In this document: positions 1 through 11,289 of the stretch, one piece after another | How positions within the stretch are numbered: position 1 is the first letter of the stretch | How the letters are laid out: every line of letters starts with the position of its first letter | Origin: Primulina eburnea | Taxonomy: Eukaryota > Streptophyta > Magnoliopsida > Lamiales > Gesneriaceae | Direction of reading: 5' to 3' | DNA: 64,000 nt | Assembly: GCF_022965805.1 (NCBI RefSeq) | Contig: NC_133108.1 | Coordinates: 18,984,056 to 19,048,055, forward strand | Made by a program: the position numbers and the translations under genes | The notes under the pieces: model-generated | Told to the model about the DNA's origin: nothing | The model's database searches: none | What the model saw: the letters and a program-made list of their open reading frames with translations, nothing else

Positions 1-1155
1 GAAACAGTTACCTGCAATGACGTCATCTGGTGCCTCCTGCGCCTGCTCCTCTGTCAGCGCAAACACCCTTGCCTGCTGTCTCGGAGGTTGACTCACTGTC
101 TGACTACCTCCTGGTCTCTGCTGGGTCTGTGTGGATGGTGGCTGAAAGGAGTGTACAGAGGATGCCTGTCTCTCCATCTGTGGCACTGGTGCTGATGACC
201 CTGTGCTCTGGAATCGTTGTGCACCTCTCTGGGGACAAACTCTGGCGAAGTGTCCCTGTTGCCTACAGATGTTGCAACGTCCCATAACTCCTTGACACTG
301 CTCCGTGGCATGTCGCCCTCCGCACGAACTGCAATACACGCCACTGTAATCTGACCCCTGACCTCTCTGTCGAGATCCACTCGAACTCGATGAGCTGCTC
401 CCGGATTTCTTAAATTGCTTGCCCTTAGCTTTCAGAAATTCCTTCTTGCCACTACCACTAGATCCACTATCGAAGCGAGGAGGAGGTGGTGGAAACTGAG
501 TGGTAGGCTGTGGCTGTCTCTGCCTCTGAACACTGTAAGAAGCGCCTCGCTGCCTGATCAAGCCAGCTTCTGCTCCCTTAGCTCTGTTCAGTGCCTCTGA
601 AAAAGTATTAGGCCGCCCCGTGTTCACCAAAGTAAAAACATCTGGGTTCAGCCCATTGATGAACTGATCGGCCACTGCCTCGTCGTTCCCTGCTACATGA
701 GGTGCAAATCGTAGCAATGCAGAAAATTTAGCCACATACTCCTCGATGTTCCATTGTCCCTGTCTCAGATTCGCAAATTCAGCTCCTTTATCTTTTTGGT
801 AGGAGACGGGGAAGAAGCGCTGATAGAACTCATCCTTGAAGACTTTCCACGTGATGTCAATACCTCGGTGCTCCAAGGCTCTCTTCGTAGTCAACCACCA
901 GCTCTTGGCAACCTCTTGCATCTGATACCCTATCAATTTCACACGTCGCTTATCAGTATACGCCAAAGACTCAAACAACATCTCGATATCATCAAGCCAG
1001 CTCTCGCACTCTACTGCACTCTCTGTGCCCTTCAGAGTAGGCGGATGGAAAGACTGAAATCTTTTCAATAAGGTCTCCATCGGCGTAGCGGTAACATCCA
1101 TCTGTGCACCGGATGTACTACCCTGCTCTGGCTGTGGTATACGTCTAGGCGGCAT
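1..1155 (-). CDS. gag-pol: Gag and start of protease of element A, open frame, truncated by the window edge
   Basis: The start is the ATG at 1155-1153, which opens with MPPRRIPQPEQ as in the sister copies. I read 385 codons to position 1 without a stop. The order is a capsid-like Retrotrans_gag region (WWLTTKRALEHRG, then FFPVSYQKDKGAEFANLRQG), a proline- and serine-rich linker, a CCHC zinc knuckle (CNICRQQGHFARVC, near residue 310), then the lead into protease (VFALTEEQAQ). Gag builds the virus-like particle and the knuckle binds element RNA. Because no stop lies inside the window, an ORF finder demanding both ends would miss it. Every related copy in the window (C, D, H) is interrupted. Whether pol is intact cannot be seen. 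Confidence 0.9.
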   Translation of the reverse strand, partial: MPPRRIPQPEQGSTSGAQMDVTATPMETLLKRFQSFHPPTLKGTESAVECESWLDDIEMLFESLAYTDKRRVKLIGYQMQEVAKSWWLTTKRALEHRGIDITWKVFKDEFYQRFFPVSYQKDKGAEFANLRQGQWNIEEYVAKFSALLRFAPHVAGNDEAVADQFINGLNPDVFTLVNTGRPNTFSEALNRAKGAEAGLIRQRGASYSVQRQRQPQPTTQFPPPPPRFDSGSSGSGKKEFLKAKGKQFKKSGSSSSSSSGSRQRGQGSDYSGVYCSSCGGRHATEQCQGVMGRCNICRQQGHFARVCPQRGAQRFQSTGSSAPVPQMERQASSVHSFQPPSTQTQQRPGGSQTVSQPPRQQARVFALTEEQAQEAPDDVIAGNCF

Positions 1156-1398
1156 AAATCTGATTATCAAACTGATTAGTACATAATCAATATCATCTGT
1201 CTCAGCCCTCCTCTGATCATAGACTCTGATCGAGAATCGGTTCTGATTCAGGCTTGACAAGTATATGCTGTAAATCAATTCAGATACAATACAACATATA
1301 ATAGGGAAAGCAGTAAATCATGCTAGCATCTCAAAAGCAAGGAAGATGACGCGATCTACCCCGATCATTCTATTCTATCTCAGTCTACAGAACCTACA

Positions 1399-1410
1399 GC
1401 TCTGATACCA
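1399..1410 (-). other. Primer binding site of element A (initiator tRNA-Met type)
   Basis: The minus strand reads TGGTATCAGAGC, complementary to the 3' end of plant initiator tRNA-Met. It starts five bases inside the LTR end and fixes the orientation as minus. Confidence 0.9.
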
Positions 1411-1415
1411 CCTGT

Positions 1416-3154
1416 TGTGGGGACCCGGGCTCTAACTCAATTCTTTTTGGGATTTATTGGATCTTTGCTCGAAAATGTGGGTCAAAATTTTGCTTTTAAC
1501 ATTAACTCAAATGTGTAATCAAAACATGACATATTTTTATAATAATAAAACAACATCATGTACATACAAGTCTGTTTCGTACAATCATACACTAGTGTTT
1601 AAAAGTTTTCAGTACACGTCTAGTACAACAACTAGTAAGCTGCACGCCCGAGATCTCCACGCTATCAACAATCTCTCATCTTCCTCGTGACCCAGATCCT
1701 GCCCCACCTGTTGCCATGCACACATACAGACACGACAACAGCCGGATAACTCCGGTGAGAACATATCCCAGTATAAAACATGGATGCATGCAATGTAATA
1801 ATCATGTACAAAAGCATAGCATACATCAAGTAACATGAATGCAAATCTAAACACGTAGAAGAATACAAATCTGTATTCAACATTTAAATCTTGACTCGAC
1901 TCATTTCTAATCTAGGGATCCCGGTGTGAATAAGACGGTCTGTCACCTACCCAACCACTCGGGGTGACGGTACGTCTTATTCCTAGACTTCGGTCAACTC
2001 TGTATCGAGGGTCTACACATAGAGTAAATCTACTACTATGCGTCGATACACCGAAACGTCTAGTTTTGGCCAATCTGCCAATATCTCCTATCTCAGGACT
2101 CGAATATAAATCAATAAACAAGACATTACATAATCAAATGTAATAGCAATCTAGTATGTGATTTAGGGAAACTCGCATCAAATCTGAATCGAGTTGTGCA
2201 ATCCCGTGACCACATGAATTATACATTTCTTGTCGCACAGTCTGTGTCGAACCGAAATCTCGAATACCAAGTAGCCAATACAAATCTGAAATGGCAATAT
2301 AGAGAGGTACAATATCATTCTCTAACTCAAGCAACACATAATCCAATCAATAATAACTCTTGGTACAAATTGACGGCATAACGACGTAATTCTTCGATAC
2401 TGGCCAATTCACAACTCACATATCAATACCATAATCTCATCAACATCATCATATCAATGACATAATCTTCTCAAACTCTGAAAATCTATATACTCTTCAA
2501 TAATACATGCTGAAAATTCGAAATAGCATCAAATGGTATCCGAAAATCGTTCCGATCGCATTTCTATAGTGTGCAACATATCAAGAACACCTTTCACAAA
2601 TCAAATCATAATTTCCCCAACCTCTAAAATCTGAAACATGTTGAAAATAGAAGAAACTTACATCCTTGAATAGCTCTTGTTGCAAGGATCACAAATCCGG
2701 GCTCGGAATTAAAATCGGATTTCAAAATCTTGCAAAAATCTAAATTCTAATATGAAGAAGCTTGAAGGAAAGAAAGCTTGCTCTCGGTTCTTGCATGCTG
2801 AAAGTGGAGAAGAATGAGGTGTCATTTCAAAGTATATATATATCATGCCAAGTGTCAACACGAAATTCAAAGGTGGCATTTCGCATGCAACACCGCGGGT
2901 ACGGTCACCCCAGCACCGCGGGTGCGCTATGCTCTCGGCTGCCCTTCCATTTTCCGGAATGCTCAGACCGCGGGTGCGGTCTTGATTCGCACAATTCCAC
3001 CCAATTTTCTCTCAATGCACCGCGGGTGCGGTCCTTCCTGTACCGCGGGTGCGGTGTGGCTTCGGCCCAGCTTCGCAGTTCTGATTTAATTGTCATACAT
3101 TCTTACCTTTACAAGTCTAACATCAATGCCAGTTAATAATTCTCGAGCCTTACA
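1416..3154 (-). repeat. 5' LTR of element A
   Basis: On the minus strand it starts TGTAAGGCTCGAGAATTA at 3154 and ends GGGTCCCCACA at 1416 (1739 bp). The R/U5 part holds the hairpin pair at 1708-1756 and a long-range stem (1983-1994 with 2050-2063). U3 holds the dyad array and TATA box listed separately. It aligns along its length with both D LTRs. Confidence 0.9.
2832..3057 (-). promoter_or_regulatory. U3 promoter of A: dyad array plus TATA box
   Basis: Five copies of ACCGCGGGTGCGGT or close variants lie between 2891 and 3057 with spacers of roughly 15-40 bp. On the sense (minus) strand they end about 50 bp upstream of an alternating TA stretch at 2832-2843 that can serve as TATA box. The promoter role is inferred from position; the repeats are seen directly. 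Confidence 0.7.
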
Positions 3155-3689
3155 CCTTATAATCACTTAAACTCGTAAAACACGCTCCTACTGTTCACAG
3201 ACCGCGGGTGCGCTGCCTTCTTCACCGAGGGTGCGCTATGCCTTCGGCATTCCAACCAAAAATCCAAACATGATGACCGCGGGTGCGGTAACCTTTACAC
3301 CGCGGGTGCGGTGTGTCTTCGGCAATCTCATCAAAATTCTAAAATAACAACTGCGGGTGCGGTCTTCTGAACCAACAATACTCTTCGCAACTAAACCAAA
3401 AGGCAACGTCACTTCTCTTCATAATTCGGCCACACACTCAAAAAGAAAGTTGCACAACTATAACTTATCTAACCACCCCAATTGGACTCATACCAATTGG
3501 ATCGACACACGAATTACCAAGAATTAAACCACGACGATGCTACAACACAGCTACACAACATCTAATATCAACAATACTATAAACCATAAATCACAACGCT
3601 TAACAACAAAACTATACTTAAACTCAACCAAATAGTCAAAAATCATACAAAATCTTAAACCGTACCGTTCACCAGGCTTGGCTATTACA
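3155..3689 (-). repeat. 3' LTR of B, U3 portion, cut by A
   Basis: It starts TGTAATAGCCAAGCC on the minus strand at 3689 and matches 8715-9253 of the 5' LTR with scattered differences. It stops at 3155 where the A LTR begins. It contains five GC-rich dyads at 3201-3364, the same set as in the 5' LTR. Confidence 0.88.
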
Positions 3690-3704
3690 ATCTCCCCTCC
3701 TTAA
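3690..3704 (-). other. Polypurine tract of element B
   Basis: The minus strand reads AAGGAGGGGAGAT directly before the LTR start TGTAATAG. This is where plus-strand DNA synthesis is primed. Confidence 0.75.
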
Positions 3705-3729
3705 AGGAATTTTGTCCCCGAAATTGACG

Positions 3730-4353
3730 TCATTGCGCAAACAACTCAAGATACTTCTCTCTCATCTCATCCTCCGGTTCCCACGTGGCTTCTTCAATCA
3801 AATGATTCCTCCAAAGGACTTTAACAATTCCGATCTCTTTTTTTCTCAACACTTTAACTTTCCGATCCAAAATCTGGACTGGAATATCTTGATATGTCAA
3901 ATTCGGCGTCAAATCCAATGGCTCGTGGCGAAGAACATGGGAAGGATTTGCAATATACTTCCTGAGCATTGAGACATGAAAAAAATTATGAACCCTGTCA
4001 AGATCTGGCGGTAAGGCTAACCTGTAAGCTCGATCACCAACTCTGTCCAAAATCTCAAATGGGCCAATAAATCTCGGAATCAACTTTCCCTTCTTACAAA
4101 ACCGCATCACACCCTTAAGAGGTGCTATCTTCAAGAACACATGGTCGCCAACCTCAAATTGCAACGGCCTACGACGCACATCAGCATAACTCTTCTGTCT
4201 CGATTGTGATGTCTTCATCCTCTCTCGAATAACAGCAACAACATCAGCTGTCTGTTGGACCAACTCTAGACCCAACATCTTCCTCTCACCAATATCGTCC
4301 CAAAACAAGGGCGATCTACACTTTCTGCCATAAAGTGCTTCATACGGTGCCAT
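3730..4353 (-). pseudogene. B integrase C-terminal part with chromodomain-like tail
   Basis: A 207-residue open segment begins MAPYEALYGRKCRSPLFWDD, the conserved end of the gypsy integrase core. It continues through the GPFEILDRVGDRAYRLALP and FHVSMLRKY motifs and ends in a chromodomain-like stretch (VKVLWRNHLIEEATWEPEDE). In chromoviruses that tail directs integration to particular chromatin. It is separated from the upstream integrase core by a stop and frameshift near 4354-4412, so it is not translated as part of a full Pol here. The end at 3730 is the natural stop, 41 bp before the LTR. Confidence 0.85.
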
Positions 4354-4412
4354 GCCAATCGTCTCTTGGTAGCTATTATTATACGTGAATCAACAAGAGG
4401 CAATTTGGAATC

Positions 4413-5109
4413 TCAGCTACCAGGATAATCGATAGTACAGGCTCTGAGCATATCCTCCAGAATCTGAATCACTCTCTCTGATTGATCGTCGCTCTGGGGG
4501 TGATATGTTGTACTGAATGCTAACCGTGAACCTATAGCTCTGTGCAAACACTTCCAAAACTCTGAAATAAATCTAGGGTCACGATCAGACACGATCGACA
4601 CAGGAACACCATGAATTCTAACAATCTCTACAATGTTACTCTTCGGCATACTGGTTCATGGAATACGTTGCCTTGACTGGAAGAAAATGCGCTGACTTGG
4701 TCAACCGATCAACAATAACCCAAATAGAGTTAAAACCTTTCTGCGTTCTGGGAAGACCAGTCACAAAGTCCATCGTAATATGCTCCCATTTCCATTGAGG
4801 AATCGGCAATGACAACAATGTCCCAGCAGGTCTCTGGTGCTCGATCTTCACCTGCTGACAAGTTAAGCACTGAGAAATAAACATGGCAATATCTTTCTTC
4901 ATACATGGGCACCAATAGAGTTTACGAAGATCCTGATACATCTTGGTGCCACATGGATTTATCGAATATGGCGCGGTATGTGCCTCTGTCAAGACGTCTC
5001 GCCGAATATCATCACCAATAGAAACACAAATACGGCCTCTGAATGTCACCAAACCATCTCCATTCGTCCCAAACTCTGAATTACCTCTCTCCTCTACTCT
5101 GGCTCTCAA
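4413..5109 (-). pseudogene. B integrase zinc-binding and catalytic core, frameshifted
   Basis: Two overlapping minus-strand frames cover this. At 5109-4636 is the HHCC region (H..Y..CLTCQQVK) and the first catalytic Asp (HITMDFVTGLP). At 4649-4413 are the second catalytic Asp ([10 protein letters not shown]) and the Glu (DQSERVIQILE). The D-D-35-E residues are all present but lie in different frames. Integrase would join element cDNA to the chromosome. Confidence 0.85.
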
Positions 5110-5850
5110 CTCTGTCCACTGTAAATCATTGACCTGCTCTCTACGGATCCTTTCCTCAATGTAGCCTGAATGTCTAACGCTGAAAAGCGAGCAATGGTTC
5201 TCGGAACCACCAAAGCTATCTCCTCTCGTTGCAAGTCCAACAACAACGGCTTCTGGATCATAGAACTCAACCAGAAATCACATTTCTTCAATTTAGCATA
5301 CAACATCTTTTCTCTCAGCAACTGAAGAACAAATCTGAGGTGCTCTGCATGAAGCTCTCTGGTCTTGGAATAAATCAATATGTCATCGATGAAAACAATG
5401 ACAAAGCTATCCATATACGGCTTGAACACTCGGTTCATAAGATCCATGAAGACTGAAGGAGCATTAGTCAGACCAAAAGACATCACAAGAAATTCATAAT
5501 GACCATACCTGGTCCGAAACGCCGTCTTAGGGATATCAGACTCCCTTACTTTCAACTGATAATATCCAGATCGTAGATCAATCTTTGAAAACACTATAGA
5601 CTCCTGCAGTTGGTCAAAAAGATCGTCTATCTGTGGCAATGGATATTTATTCTTGATAGTCACTTTGTTGATCTTTTGTAATCAATGCAAAGCCGCAAAG
5701 ACCCATCTTTCTTTTTGAAAAAGAGAACCGGAACTCCCCAAGGCGAAGAACTCGGCCGAATGAAACCTTTATCCAAGAGATCCTGCAACTGCGTCTTTAA
5801 CTCTTTCATCTCTGTTGGGTCCATCTATACGGAGCCTTAGAATTAGGAAC
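5106..5850 (-). pseudogene. B reverse transcriptase fragment; thumb and most of RNase H deleted
   Basis: An open segment at 5663-5106 carries [28 protein letters not shown] and the catalytic FIDDILIYS, followed by KKCDFWL. After that the RT thumb and the RNase H signature seen in C ([11 protein letters not shown]) are absent and the frame runs almost directly into integrase. Residues before 5663 ([19 protein letters not shown], then LRLCIDY) are in another frame, with further breaks up to 5850. The missing piece is a real deletion of several hundred bases, so B could not reverse-transcribe itself. Confidence 0.83.
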
Positions 5851-5956
5851 CGTACCTGGAACTAGATCAATCACAAACTCCACATCTCTATCTGGCGGTA
5901 AACCCTACACATCATCCTCAAAAACATCCGGAAACTCTCTCACAATATCAATATCA

Positions 5957-7453
5957 TCAATATTTCACAATTCTATCAACATCCACAATCGAAGCCAAAA
6001 ACCCATCACGGCCTCTAAACAACAACTTCTTAGCCTCAAGACATGAAATAAAAGGAAGGACCGGCGAAGTACCTGCACTGGCGAGCATACCTTCCTTTTT
6101 GCCATCATCTGCAAATTTCAACGTCTTAGCAATGCAATCAATCACTTCATGATAGGTTGATAGCGAATCCATGCCAAGTATAATATCAAATGCAACCATC
6201 GGAATAACAATCAAATCGGCATAAACCACTCGCTCATCAATTTGAACAGAGCACGCATACACAATAGATGTCGGGCACAACACATTAAACTGGAGGGTAA
6301 GAATAGAAGGAACTATACCCAAAGATCTCAAAAATAGTTCAGACATAAAAGAATGAGTAGCACCTGAATCAATCAATATTGTAGCTACTCTGCCAGAAAT
6401 TAAAATAGTGCTAGAGATCACAGAAGAATCATGGTTTATACCATCCTTCGTCATGGTAAAGATGCGACCCTGCACCTTTTCTTTACTCGCTCCTCTTGGA
6501 CAGTCCTTGGCAATATGGCCTACAGTGCCACATCGGTAGCAAGTATGAGTATCAAATCTGCACTCTCCCCGATGATGTCTACTGCACTTGGGACACATTG
6601 GCTTCTCAGGATCAAATGGAACTGCCGGTGGTTTAGAACTCGGCTCTAACTTGCCTTTCCCTTTCAAATTTCCTTTTCCTCTTTGGTTCGAACCTTGACC
6701 TCTCTGAACAATGGCCTGCTGCCTTGCCTGTCTCTCTCTAGCAATATCTTTCTCATCTTGCTCGGCCAACAAAGCCTTAGCCACAATCTCTTTGAATGTC
6801 ACCGCCTTCGACATATTGATGTCCCTTCTGATCTCTGCTCTAAGGCCTCTAATGAAATGAGCACCCTTGTCTTTGTCGTTGAAAGCAATATATGGGGCAA
6901 ATAGACAACCCTCCTTGAACTTCAGAATATACTCATCAACATTCATACCTCCTTGACGAAGCTCCAAAAACTCAGTCACCTTCCGAGCTCGAAGTGCATC
7001 TGGGAAGTACTTGTCATAGAAAAGATCAGTGAACTCTTGCCATTTCAATGCCGGAACATCCACACTAACCTTGGTAGCATTCCACCAAATGCGTGCAGCT
7101 TTGACTAACATGAACACTGCACAACTGATTCTGTCCTTGTCTTCATAGTTGAGATGATCGAAAATCTCCTCAAGAGCTTTGATCCACTCTACAGCCACCA
7201 AAGGATCAGTGCTTCCTGCAAATTCCGGCAAATCCATCCTCTTGAAACCAGTAAAGATCCCATCTGTTCCAACTGCTTGTGCCACTTGACCTCTCCCTTG
7301 TCCTCTACCTTGGCCTGTACCTTGAAAACGGAGCAACTGTTGGATCTGCTCACTATGGACCTTGGCTTGCTCTTTCAGTAACTAGCCAAACTCGTCGACA
7401 ACTCTCGAGGAAGAATTATCCTCACCCTCTGAAGCCTTTCTCTTAGGAGGCAT
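5957..7453 (-). pseudogene. gag: B Gag plus protease, one nonsense codon
   Basis: The likely start is the ATG at 7453-7451 (MPPKRKASEGED). A TAG at 7384-7382 interrupts codon 24; the frame is then open from 7381 to 5957. The order is a capsid region (LKWQEFTDLFYDKYFPDALR), a basic glycine-rich linker, a CCHC knuckle (CYRCGTVGHIAKDC) and an aspartic protease with ILIDSGATHSFMS. The TAG most simply comes from CAG, a C-to-T change. The frame ends at 5957 by a shift just before RT. The protease active site DSGA is intact. Confidence 0.87.
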
Positions 7454-7571
7454 ACTCCTACAATGTGCTCACAAAATAAATATTAATAGATAACAATGAA
7501 TAGATGTAGAAGAAGACATACCCGGACCGTTCAAAGTAGACGAAGTCATATGCATTGGTCCGAAGAACGGT

Positions 7572-7583
7572 GCTCTGATACCA
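7572..7583 (-). other. Primer binding site of B
   Basis: The minus strand reads TGGTATCAGAGC, starting five bases inside the LTR terminus at 7589. It is initiator tRNA-Met type, as in A, D, H, J and L. Confidence 0.88.
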
Positions 7584-7588
7584 CTAAA

Positions 7589-9253
7589 TGTGACACCTCT
7601 GACTGGTTTTAATAAAATAACGGCGGAATTTAAAATTTTCTATAAATTGGAAAGGATTCAAAATACATTTCAATGTATATCAAAAGTATATACATGATCA
7701 ATGAAATGATACAACAAAATACAAAATATCATTTTTGTGATCATGTCCCATTGCTAGCAAAAATAGTCTTCTTCCTTCCTTCTATCATGCATATGACCCC
7801 GGCTTCAATCAACGTCCCGGCTTGTCGCTCTTATCTGCATCAAATTAAATAACTGAAATGGGTATAAAACTCAGCAAGTGGAACTCTTACATAACAATGG
7901 ATATATATCATACTCAGAAAATCATAACTTTGAAAACATTAAATACCATCAACTCTAAAATATAAATATCATAGCATAAATAACAATAACGATGATATTT
8001 CTCTTTTCTCTGTTGGATTGATATCTATATAGTACCTCTGTCTCTGTACCTATATCCCATCGATATACATCGATAACTCTGAGGGATATAAGCATATGGT
8101 CGTTGATCAACTAATTGCATGCAATCTCTGACTATGTATCTATCAATCCAATAAATCATTTAAACTCTCTCTTTGGCATTAAATCAAACACTTTGAAGAC
8201 TCTTTTCTTCTTGTATTCCCTTTTTCGCAAATGAGACATAAAATGCCTCCATAATATACAACAAAGTGTATCAATACATAACATGAATCAAATGAAAGGG
8301 AATAACATGTTAAAATCATTGAAACACCATACATATAATATCATGTGAGCACAAGGAATGAAATTCCACTTACAACCACTTGGAACCTTGAATCTAAACC
8401 CTTGGTTGAATTCCTACAACAATAAACCAAGTATTGCACCTTCAACATCTCAATAATCATAAACCCATATCAATTAATCCATAAAACCAACATAATCAAC
8501 AAACCCATGATTTCTCCCAACACCAAATCCAAAGAATAACTAAACCATATGCTTACCTTAGCTTCTAGAACCAACAATAACCTTGCTCTCAATCCAACAA
8601 TCCAATCACAAGCTTGAATCAAAGAAAGGAAATGAAAGAAATGAAGAAACCCTAGGTCACCTTGCTGAAGAAATCGAGAAGACGGGGAAAGAAATGAGAG
8701 AAATAAAGCCAACTCATGCCTTATAATCACTTAAAATCAAAAAACACGCTTCTAATGTTCACAGACCGCGGGTGCGCTGCCTTCTTCACCGCGGGTGCGC
8801 TATGCCTTCGGCATTCCAACCAAAAATCCAAACATGACGACCGCGAGTGCGGTGACCTTTACACCGCGGGTGCGGTGTGTCTTCGGCAATCTCATCAAAA
8901 ATCTGAAATAGCAACTGCGGGTGCGGTCTTCTGTACCAACAATACTCTTCGCAACTAAACCGAAACGCAACGTCACTTCTCTTCATAATTCGGCCACACA
9001 CTCAAAAAGAAAGTTGCACAACTATAACTTATCTAACCACCCCAATTGGACTCATACCAATTGGCTCGACACACGAATTACCAAGAATTAAACCACCACG
9101 ACGCTACAACACAGCTACAAAACTTCTAATATAAAAAATACTATAAACCATAAATCACAACTCTTAAAAACAAAACTATACTTAAACTCAAAAAAATAGT
9201 CAAAAATCATACAAAATCTTAAACCAGACCGTTCACCAGGCTTGGCTTTTACA
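7589..9253 (-). repeat. 5' LTR of element B (complete)
   Basis: On the plus strand it reads TGTGACACC at 7589 and ends TTTTACA at 9253 (1665 bp), bounded by the PBS on one side and K sequence on the other. It is the reference for recognising the partial 3' LTR and the solo LTR at 21948-23553. No coding capacity. Confidence 0.9.
8764..8929 (-). promoter_or_regulatory. Dyad array in the B 5' LTR
   Basis: Five spaced copies of ACCGCGGGTGCGGT-like words lie in U3. No sharp TATA box is visible downstream on the minus strand in this family. The word matches the one in the A/C/D family although B differs from that family in coding sequence and LTR termini. Confidence 0.65.
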
Positions 9254-11225
9254 AATTTATAGCAAGAAATCCAAGCACCTCAAAAAAGTGTGTAGCAAAT
9301 ACAAAACACCAAAATATATCATACATAGGATGTTTTAGAAAATTACCTATCAATTTCAAAGATTGATGTTTTGGCTCCAACTAAGGTGTAAACACCTTAG
9401 CTCTTGAAAGGATGAAAAATCTACAAGCTCTCCTCCTTGCTCTTGGACTCTTTTTTCAAAATTAGGTCCACCACTAACAAAGTAGAACCACCCTAATTTT
9501 GGACTAGAAAAATTAGGGTATTTTCATTGAAAAGTGTAGGATTTCCTCAACCAAAAATGAAGAAAAATTGGAGGAGAAATAGACCACAAAAATTTCGGCC
9601 ATGTCTCATGCTTCGAGTGAAAAGGAAGACTTTTCTTGGTTTAGCAAAAAGTTTGTGGTGTCCCAAAAGCATGTCATACCTTGGACATTGAAAAAGTTGT
9701 CTCCCAACCTTTCACCTCCCATGCATGCAATTCTATTTGGGCTTGCAACAATTACAAGGCCCATGAACTTTAATTTAACCTTACTTGATTATACTCAAGC
9801 TCACTATTTGAATAATTATTTCTAATTAGGCTCTACAAGGTCCAATGCTATTTAACTAATTCAACACTTGAATTAATTTAATTATTTGGACTCTACAAGG
9901 CCCACTAGTGTTTAATTAATTCAACACTTGAATTAATTTAATTTAGTTCATAATAATGTTTATGAAAATCACAATTTTCAAATACATTATTTGTTTGGCC
10001 AACTTTTAATTTAGGAACACTTCCTTAATTTAAAAGTTGCATTCTCCTTATAGAAGTCATACTTGTATTTTTCTTTACGCTTATAAACTCCTTTATAAGA
10101 CGTTCAACACATTGAACTATTTTTACTTCTCAACGGATCTAAAATTTAGCACTTGTATGACCCTCAATGGTTCAATGATGCAACTAGCCGTGGGTTCACA
10201 TCTCTATGTGATTCGGGACTAAACATGTCCTTATATGAGCATACCCCAATTGCTCCATTCTTACTTATCAACTCCTGGATAACAAGAACGTCAGAACTCA
10301 ACTCTGATAGTACCCAACCAATCATGTTAAACGCCTAGCAGCATCCCTTACATGATTCCCTATGTATCAAATGATAGTGCCTGCAACAACCATTCAATTA
10401 TGGTTAGCGTACAGTACGGTCCCTTCAACTCATATATCTCGACCGATTCGACAACCATTGGTATATCGAGAGTTGTCAATGAATCGATACTATGTGTCAT
10501 GTTGTAGTTGCATCGATGGTGTAATCTATGAAACCCCTTTCATAATTACCACCATACTCTGATCAGAGATTTCATACTACATACACATAGGATATCCATA
10601 CCCGAAGGTAAGCGGCGAATCCCCGACTACAATGCATCGACTCCTATATGTTTCGACAAAACACCCAACCTTGCCACCTGATGACCCATTGAGAGTCGGT
10701 AAACAAGTCAAAGTGTAATGCTAGCATATAGAGTCTCAATGTTGTCCCGGGTAATAAGAACTAATGGTGTACAACCATAAACTAGGATGTTTCCACTCGA
10801 TAAGTGAGAACCACTTGGAAAGTCCTTTAAAGAGGGTTGTTCAGTGCACTCTACCAGGAGCACCTATCTGCACGCTCGGACATCACAATGTCCCCTACCA
10901 ATGAAACATGGTACTCACATCGCAGATACTAGTACCGAACTCGAGCGGCCTATATCCTTCTTAGCGGCGGCTGAATCGAATAAGAACTATTTAGAATATA
11001 CAATATTCCAAATATGAGTTTCATGATAGTCATCATATGAGCATCTCATATTCTTTCTACTATTTGTATATTAAAGGACTTTATCTATGCAACTAGCATG
11101 GGTATACAGATAAAGAAGTGCCAAAATAATAATTTCAAATATTATTAAAATAAAGACTGTTTATACATAGAGTTTCATTGTGAACGCTCGGCTAATACTT
11201 GGCTCGACGTGCACCTACTCTAACA
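9254..11225 (-). repeat. 3' LTR of K, terminal part lost to the B insertion
   Basis: It starts TGTTAGAGTAGGTGCACG on the minus strand at 11225. Compared with the 5' LTR it keeps a segment of roughly 290 bp (around 10610-10980) that the 5' LTR lacks. The last 70 or so bases toward 9254 are absent because B inserted there. Confidence 0.85.
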
Positions 11226-11289
11226 GCCTCTGCAGCTCATCATTCATAGTAGCCTGCATTTAACACTTGGCATTCAAGTCATGGTCATA

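Larger units (their letters stand above)
1..3154 (-). mobile_element. Element A: Ty3/gypsy retrotransposon, 5' half, cut by the window start
   Basis: Reading on the minus strand, the order is 5' LTR (3154 to 1416), primer binding site, leader and gag-pro running off position 1. It belongs to the same family as D (26565-34816): LTR, PBS and Gag align throughout. It lies inside the 3' LTR of element B, because position 3155 resumes a B LTR sequence that is uninterrupted at 8715-9253. The rest of A and the other half of the B LTR must lie left of the window. Its coding frame is unbroken, so it is probably the youngest insertion here. Confidence 0.92.
3155..9253 (-). mobile_element. Element B: chromovirus-type Ty3/gypsy element, decayed, split by A
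   Basis: The minus-strand order is 5' LTR (9253-7589), PBS, gag-protease, reverse transcriptase, integrase with chromodomain-like tail, PPT and 3' LTR (3689 down to the A insertion at 3155). Most of RNase H and the RT thumb are missing and there are several stops and frameshifts. B interrupts the far end of the K 3' LTR at 9254. A solo LTR of the same family is at 21948-23553. Confidence 0.88.

Noticed and set aside
93..380. Minus-strand frame of 95 codons in element A (and the matching one at 31718-32005 in D)
   Set aside because: It is an alternative frame of gag; the real gag frame is the one with the CCHC knuckle.
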